Origin: Vermamoeba vermiformis
Taxonomy: Eukaryota; Tubulinea; Echinamoebida
Reading direction: 5' to 3'
Length of the DNA: 23,320 bases
Assembly: GCA_045837725.1 (NCBI GenBank)
Contig: JBEWZL010000009.1
Span: 1-23,320, forward strand
In this document: piece after piece, positions 18,836 to 23,320 of the stretch
Layout: each line of letters starts with the position of its first letter
Numbering within the stretch: the first letter of the stretch is position 1
The notes under the pieces: model-generated
Databases searched by the model: none
What the model was told of the DNA's origin: nothing
What the model saw: the letters and a program-made list of their open reading frames with translations, nothing else
Position numbers and translations under genes: made by a program

Positions 18836-21173
18836 TCAATCGTCATATCGCTTGTTTGGTTTTTTGTTTCGCTTTGTTCTTCCATAGTCAGTTGTGTTTA
18901 TATTTCGGTATTCACGTGCAATCCACTCAGTACTTGTCACTGGCTGTATCAACACTGGGGCATCATAGTCATTTTCATCTAATTCATCTTCATCTGGATA
19001 AGTCTCTGGTATGACAGCATCAACATCAGGGTGCACTGCCTCGTGCACCACTTTCACTGAGGTTGTGGACTGGTCATGGTGACGCTGCTGTGGTGGCAAG
19101 AACATCAATTCATAATTTGTTGTTGGGCTGTCAAACTCAATATCTAGTAGATCAATTGCAGTTGTGTCGTCTTCTGCAGGCTGATCGGCATTGAATAATT
19201 CTTCAAAGTATTGTTGCTGTTCCTCAGATAGTTTGTCGTAAGTTTTTCTGGTCGCTTCAATCACTTTGTCGTCAATTGGCTTTGGTTCAATCTTGATTGG
19301 TTTGTCCGCTGGAATATTGTGAAGGATAACAATATCGTCACCATCTGCACCCCCTTTCCACTCCTCATCTGTTGCCGTGTAATTGCGCCAATGCATTACA
19401 ACGCTTCCTTGTGCATTGACAGTGAATCGAAAAACATGGGGCTTTGTGTGCCCAGTGAGCTTTGGTAGATATGGGGCAAGCCAGCCACGATAATCATAGA
19501 TAGTTTTTACCAATCGCACTTCTGGCGGCGAATTGTAGCAACTCTTAATGTACTCTTTGACATCTTCATCGTCGCCCGTAAGGAGATTATGTGACTTGAG
19601 TCCAATAGCCACTGGCACGTTCTCTTGGTCAATGTCTGTATGAGTGTGTCCTTGAGGAAGGCAAATGAAATAGATGGTATTGGTAAACTTTTTGAGCAGC
19701 AAAACCGCAAAAAAGCCAAAAACGTAGGTATTTTTGTTCTCTCGCCAGCAGTTGTCGCTTTGAAATACCATTGTTGGTGGCAGAGCCTGACCATCTCTGA
19801 TTTGCGAAACTATGTGAATGGCTAGTAGATTGATGCTGTAATTGCTGTCGTGACTATACTGTTGTGCAATTGAGACAAACAGAGTACGTCGCTTGGTGTT
19901 GTGGTTGATAAGTCCGGATATTTGCAATCGCAAACGTGCAAGACGGAGCCAAGATTTTGGGAACTGAGACCAGGCAATGTGCGGAATCAAAATCCCTGAA
20001 TAGCCATCCCATATCATTTGCCAAATCAAAAAGCTAGCGATTAGCTTTCGGTTAGAATATGTCAGCCGTTCTAACTTTTGCAATGCGTTGTGCTTTGCCA
20101 CTTGCTTTTGAACGTTGGTAACTTGAGTTTGGGACACTGCAGCAGCTTGTTGCAACTTCCTACGCAAGATTAGCTTCACTGTGAGTATGGAAGAAACTTA
20201 CATTCTGAGCTCCACACATTCGTCACATTTGCCCAACCGCGTAGTCTTTGGGAATTTGATCCATGCGTACTGAGAAATTGTCGTATAGAAAGTACTCAGC
20301 GATGCTATGCGATGCGTTTCCTCAAATTCTGAAGCATATTGAGCGTAAAGAAGCTTTTTGTTAAGCGCAATAGGGCAGTGCCATTGATCACTATCAGGTT
20401 GTTCATCGAAAAATATGGACATCAAGCTGAGCACAAAACTTTGCACCGACTGTAATTGAGCTGATGAATACAATCTGAGGGCATTACCATGTGGAATGAC
20501 AGAGCAACTAGACTCTTGTTTGATTTGTTGTAGCAGAGGTGCAAGCTTGTTTGTACTGATTCCAAGCAGTTTGATGAAAGCGCGTTGACAGACTTCAAGA
20601 CCGTCAAGCTTGTAACAAATCGTCGGAGGCTTGTCACTTCCTTGATCAACTTTCATCGCATTAAGGGAATCAAGTAGCCATCTTGACCTGCCATCGTGTC
20701 AGGCATTTAGCAGAAACATGAGGTACGTACCTTTCGCGCTCAGATTTCTCAGAGTATGGCAGTCGTAAGCGTTCAATCTTCTGGACATTAAATTGCCTCA
20801 TACACAGTTGTTTGCAGCACTTGTATTGCAACAGCTTTTCATTGAAATTACATAGCTTAAGCTGCTTTCGTGATGGTGACGCGACGCGCAACTTTCGAGT
20901 CTCGGATTTGTAAGTGCGTTTTGGGGAGGGGTCATAGATTGAGGATACTCGTCTATTAATATCTATTATGTGTAAGCAATGCAGCTAATTGTAGAACGAT
21001 ACGTACCGTCAAAAATTTTATTGCTATCAACCTCGTAAATCCACGACCGCCGATCATCGCTCGTGCTTGTTGTCTCATCTTCATCTACATATATTAATGA
21101 AATGCAGATAGATATAAATGCCCATACCCTTATTGAAGACTTTTGTTGTGTCAAAATCGCAGATCCAGTCCAT
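18836..21173 (-). CDS. Transposase-like protein, DUF7869-like pattern
   Basis: Five exons (21173-21128, 21084-21007, 20962-20731, 20687-20202, 20159-18836) give 721 residues. In order: an acidic/basic N-terminus; a Cys-rich segment (CNFNEKLLQYKCCKQLCMRQ) followed by SERERSRWLL; a DGLEVCQRAFIKLLGIS helix block; the pattern GKCDECVELRMKLQQA with a predicted coiled coil; then a probable RNase H-like core, with a first Asp in MIWDGYSGILIPH, a second in FQSDNCWRENKNTYVFGFF and the motif LPQGHTHTDIDQ. The tail is acidic and ends in a basic TKRNKKPNKRYDD. The DNC..ENKN plus GHTHxDID spacing is what I associate with DUF7869 proteins of multi-copy eukaryotic elements, which I take to be transposases; that role is inference. 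The start lies on a 46-nt first exon. Confidence 0.7.
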
Positions 21174-21514
21174 TCGACAATTATTAAATTAATTATTGCG
21201 TTATCGGCACGTGACGGCTTCAGCAATTTATCTACAATGATGGGTGTTATTGCACATATTATTACTGTTACTATTGTAATTATTCATAATACAATCACTC
21301 GATTAAATAGCCAAACACATCTGGTCGCTTGGATTTAAAAAAAAATTAACCAAACTGATTACCTTCAAAGTGAGATAGCTGCGACCCTATATAGTGCCTA
21401 TTGTGGTGCTTATATCATGTTATATATTGTAAATACGATAAAATTCGAGTTGGTTTTCTCAGGGTCTGAAACTCTGTTTTTAGTTTATTTTATTTTTGTT
21501 ATTGAACACCACAC
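21174..21514. promoter_or_regulatory. Bidirectional promoter of the mobile element
   Basis: These 341 bp lie between the two divergent start codons of the element. The sequence is AT-rich, with one CACGTG at 21208-21213 just upstream of the transposase-like gene, an A-run near 21337-21346, and a TATATAG-like stretch near 21390. No other structure was seen. Confidence 0.4.
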
Positions 21515-23261
21515 ATGTCGGCAGCCACTCTGGACCCTGTTCTTATACGAATTTATCAAGGGGAGTCTATTGATAATATTACATTGCAAGTACGAGATAT
21601 TGTCCCGCCATCCACTCCCGGATCGAAGCTCAAACATTATTGGTAAATATTATTAATTAACTACGAGATAATTATATCTATTGTTCTCATTCATAAATCA
21701 ACCTTGTAAATAATATTTAATAATTATTACTGGTAATTAATTTATTGCAACGTATGAAAATTAAATCTCCGTTATTGGCGGGTCGTTACGTAAATTACTT
21801 CACTACTTCGACACTTGATAATTTGCATTTGTTTACTGCTTTCATTTATTATTTTAACTGATGATTCATAGTTTGTTATTATCTGACGCGCATGTGATGA
21901 TACCGTGCATTTTGCACGAGTCGCTGAATGACAAGATTGCAAATGGTGCAATCAAAACGGGATCAATACTACGTCTTTCGAAATGGAGCTGGCATAACCA
22001 TAATGATCGGTACGCCCCTCAGCATCAATTTACATGATCTAACTACTTGCAATAGTCGTGTGCTCTCTGTCGTTGCATCGGGGCTTACCGTTACTGGGCA
22101 CATGAAGCAGATCAATTTTAGTGCTGTGCGTGACATCTATGAAGCAGTGAATGATTTTGAAGGTGAGTGTTATCGATGCCACGCTGTTCTTATAAATTGC
22201 TAGATGACGGACTTGACATGCCCACACCTACACACGCTACACAAGCCACTGAACGTGAAGCCGATGAAAGAACTCTGCGTAGGTGACCAACTGTACACAG
22301 CATAATTGTCTTGATTGCTGATCATAATTTAGAATTGTGGATAGACAAAGGCATGAAGCTCATTGATGAAGGCATCGATCACAAATTTTACGACCACGAT
22401 CAAGGACTGCAAATCAAGTACAAGAGTCGCTTATACGTTGAATTTGATGCTCTCATCTACAAAGAGGCGTTCCACGAGAAGGGCGATGATTGCTTTGCAA
22501 AGAAATACGGTGTGTGTACAATTGCCGCATGTTTAAAGGCAAAATCCACCTCAAAACCGTTAATCGCCCTGCATATCAACAGTGATGGTGAAGATCATTT
22601 TGCTTTGGTTCAACCAGGATCAGTAACCAATAATGGGTATAAAAACAACGACGATGAGCCTATGCACATTGAACAATTGTGGAGAGAGCACGTGACCAAC
22701 AACGGAACTACTGCACGCCCAAAGAAACAAAGACCAGCCAGTGATGACTCGGAACTGCCATCAAAAAGCACTCGATCTCGTACACGCGAGGACTCTGATA
22801 GTGAAGATGACCGCGCCCGTAAGCGTCATAAATCAGACAACAATCTGTCGAATCAGGTCTCACCACAGCTCACCGAATTGCTTGCTGATGTTGCAAGCAT
22901 TGGACAGAATATCTCTGCTTTATCAGCAACCATCAGTTCACAGCATGATAAAACATCTCGTCAGCTCGTACTCTTGAACAACACAACCAACGCAAAGCAT
23001 ACTGCCATCGAAGAACGATTGAAGTCTTTGTCTGACGAGATAAAGGCAGTCAATAGTTCAATCAAGACATTGGATGAAGTTGTGCAACGCATATTGTCGC
23101 ACGTGAAAGCTGACGCGAAAGAGAAGGAAAAGGTTGTTGTCGTACAAGCACCAATACCTCAGATGCGCCAAGAGCCTCACTATGTTGTGCCACCAAACTA
23201 CTACTCGGGAACACCCTCATACAATGGCCCATACAATAGTCCTTCATCACGTTTTTTCTAA
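21515..23261 (+). CDS. RPA70N-like OB-fold protein carried by the mobile element
   Basis: Five exons (21515-21642, 21872-22009, 22056-22162, 22204-22278, 22333-23261) give 458 residues. Residues 5-105 match the N-terminal OB fold of the largest replication protein A subunit: LDPVLIRIYQGESIDNITLQ, then HYWLLLSDAHVMIPCILHES, LNDKIANGAIKTGSILRLSK and NDRRVLSVVASGLTVTG, in the order and spacing of RPA70N. After a linker comes a second globular part (QLWIDKGMKLIDEGIDHKFY ... KPLIALHINSDGEDHFALVQ) that I do not recognise, then a Ser/Asp/Arg-rich stretch with RARKRHK as a likely nuclear signal (near residue 310), a coiled coil (about residues 330-415) and a Pro/Tyr/Ser-rich tail. No RPA zinc-ribbon or DNA-binding OB domains A-C are visible. 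RPA70N normally recruits repair proteins rather than gripping ssDNA tightly; a similar role here is inference. Confidence 0.72.
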
Positions 23262-23284
23262 GACGATTTGTCATAGCAAATTTC

Positions 23285-23319
23285 AATAAAACGAGAGATA
23301 TCTCATTTTATCTAATTTA
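23285..23319 (+). repeat. Right terminal inverted repeat
   Basis: Read outward (plus strand) it begins AATAAAACGAGAGATATCTC and matches the left end in inverted orientation. The poly(A) signal of the RPA70N-like gene is again the first part of the repeat. It holds the perfect palindrome GAGATATCTC (23295-23304). The window ends one base later, so the outer limit is not fixed. Confidence 0.55.
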
Positions 23320-23320
23320 A

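Larger units (their letters stand above)
18792..23319. mobile_element. DNA transposon-like element with transposase-like and RPA70N-like genes
   Basis: It is about 4.5 kb, bounded by imperfect terminal inverted repeats (18792-18826 and 23285-23319). It carries two divergent genes reading outward toward the ends: a DUF7869-like, transposase-like protein on the minus strand and an RPA70N-like protein on the plus strand, with a 341-bp shared promoter between them. Both frames are intact. No capsid, envelope, reverse transcriptase, polymerase or tyrosine-recombinase sequence is present. Each gene has four spliceosomal introns of host type. The right end touches the window edge, so the target-site duplication is not visible. 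The element lies next to the broken transporter copy (18728), with 63 bp of AT-rich DNA between. I do not recognise the superfamily. Confidence 0.7.

Noticed and set aside
19507-19794. 95-codon minus-strand frame
   Set aside because: Shadow of the transposase-like gene in another frame.
20179-20201. 23-nt GT-AG intron (gtaagt...cacag) in the transposase-like gene
   Set aside because: It leaves the frame out by one. The same donor with the acceptor ending at 20160 gives a 42-nt intron of normal size, keeps frame and yields the continuous KCDECVELRMKLQQA motif.
18792-23319. Reading the element as a Helitron or as a capsid-bearing element such as a Polinton
   Set aside because: No Rep/helicase, polymerase, protease or capsid sequence is present. 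The only Helitron-like trait is the RPA-like gene.
1-23320. tRNA, rRNA, CRISPR array, bacterial operon signals
   Set aside because: None seen. The intron structure shows nuclear eukaryotic DNA.

Overview
The window is nuclear DNA of a gene-dense, AT-rich, very intron-rich microbial eukaryote. Reading frames join cleanly only through short GT-AG introns (about 42-230 nt; roughly 57 placed here, one of them GC-AG). Stop codons are standard, both strands are used and spacers are mostly 60-500 bp. The gene set (F-box proteins, large LRR proteins, GNAT, MFS sugar porter, VPS29, NmrA-like) and the intron style suggest a protist such as an amoebozoan. That placement is inference; no rRNA, tRNA or mitochondrial marker was seen.

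Left part (1-13.7 kb): the 3' end of an unrecognised gene (+), an F-box/LRR gene (-), a Shoc2-like LRR gene (+) divergent from it, a double-GNAT acetyltransferase (+), an AMN1/FBXL-type F-box/LRR gene (+), a type I membrane glycoprotein of unknown family (+), and a 14-exon F-box gene with a beta-propeller-like C-terminal part (-). Three F-box genes with different substrate-binding parts lie within 13 kb, which fits the expanded ubiquitin-ligase adaptor families of such protists.

Middle (14.1-18.7 kb): an MFS sugar transporter (+), a VPS29-like retromer subunit (-), an NmrA/SDR-type NAD(P)-binding protein (-), and an inverted, truncated second copy of the transporter's 5' end (-). The intact transporter and the broken copy share the same intron, which splits the start codon AT|G.

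Right part (18.8-23.3 kb): a mobile element of about 4.5 kb with imperfect terminal inverted repeats of about 35 bp and two divergent, host-style intron-containing genes. One encodes a 721-residue transposase-like protein (DUF7869-like pattern: DNC..ENKN and GHTHTDID). The other encodes a 458-residue protein whose N-terminus matches the RPA70N (RPA1 N-terminal OB) fold, followed by a basic region and a coiled coil. The pairing of these two proteins in one element is the most interesting thing in the window. The element looks whole, but the window ends at its right terminus, so target-site duplication cannot be judged.

All multi-exon models were built by hand from splice consensus and frame continuity. 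In every full model the exon lengths sum to a multiple of three.
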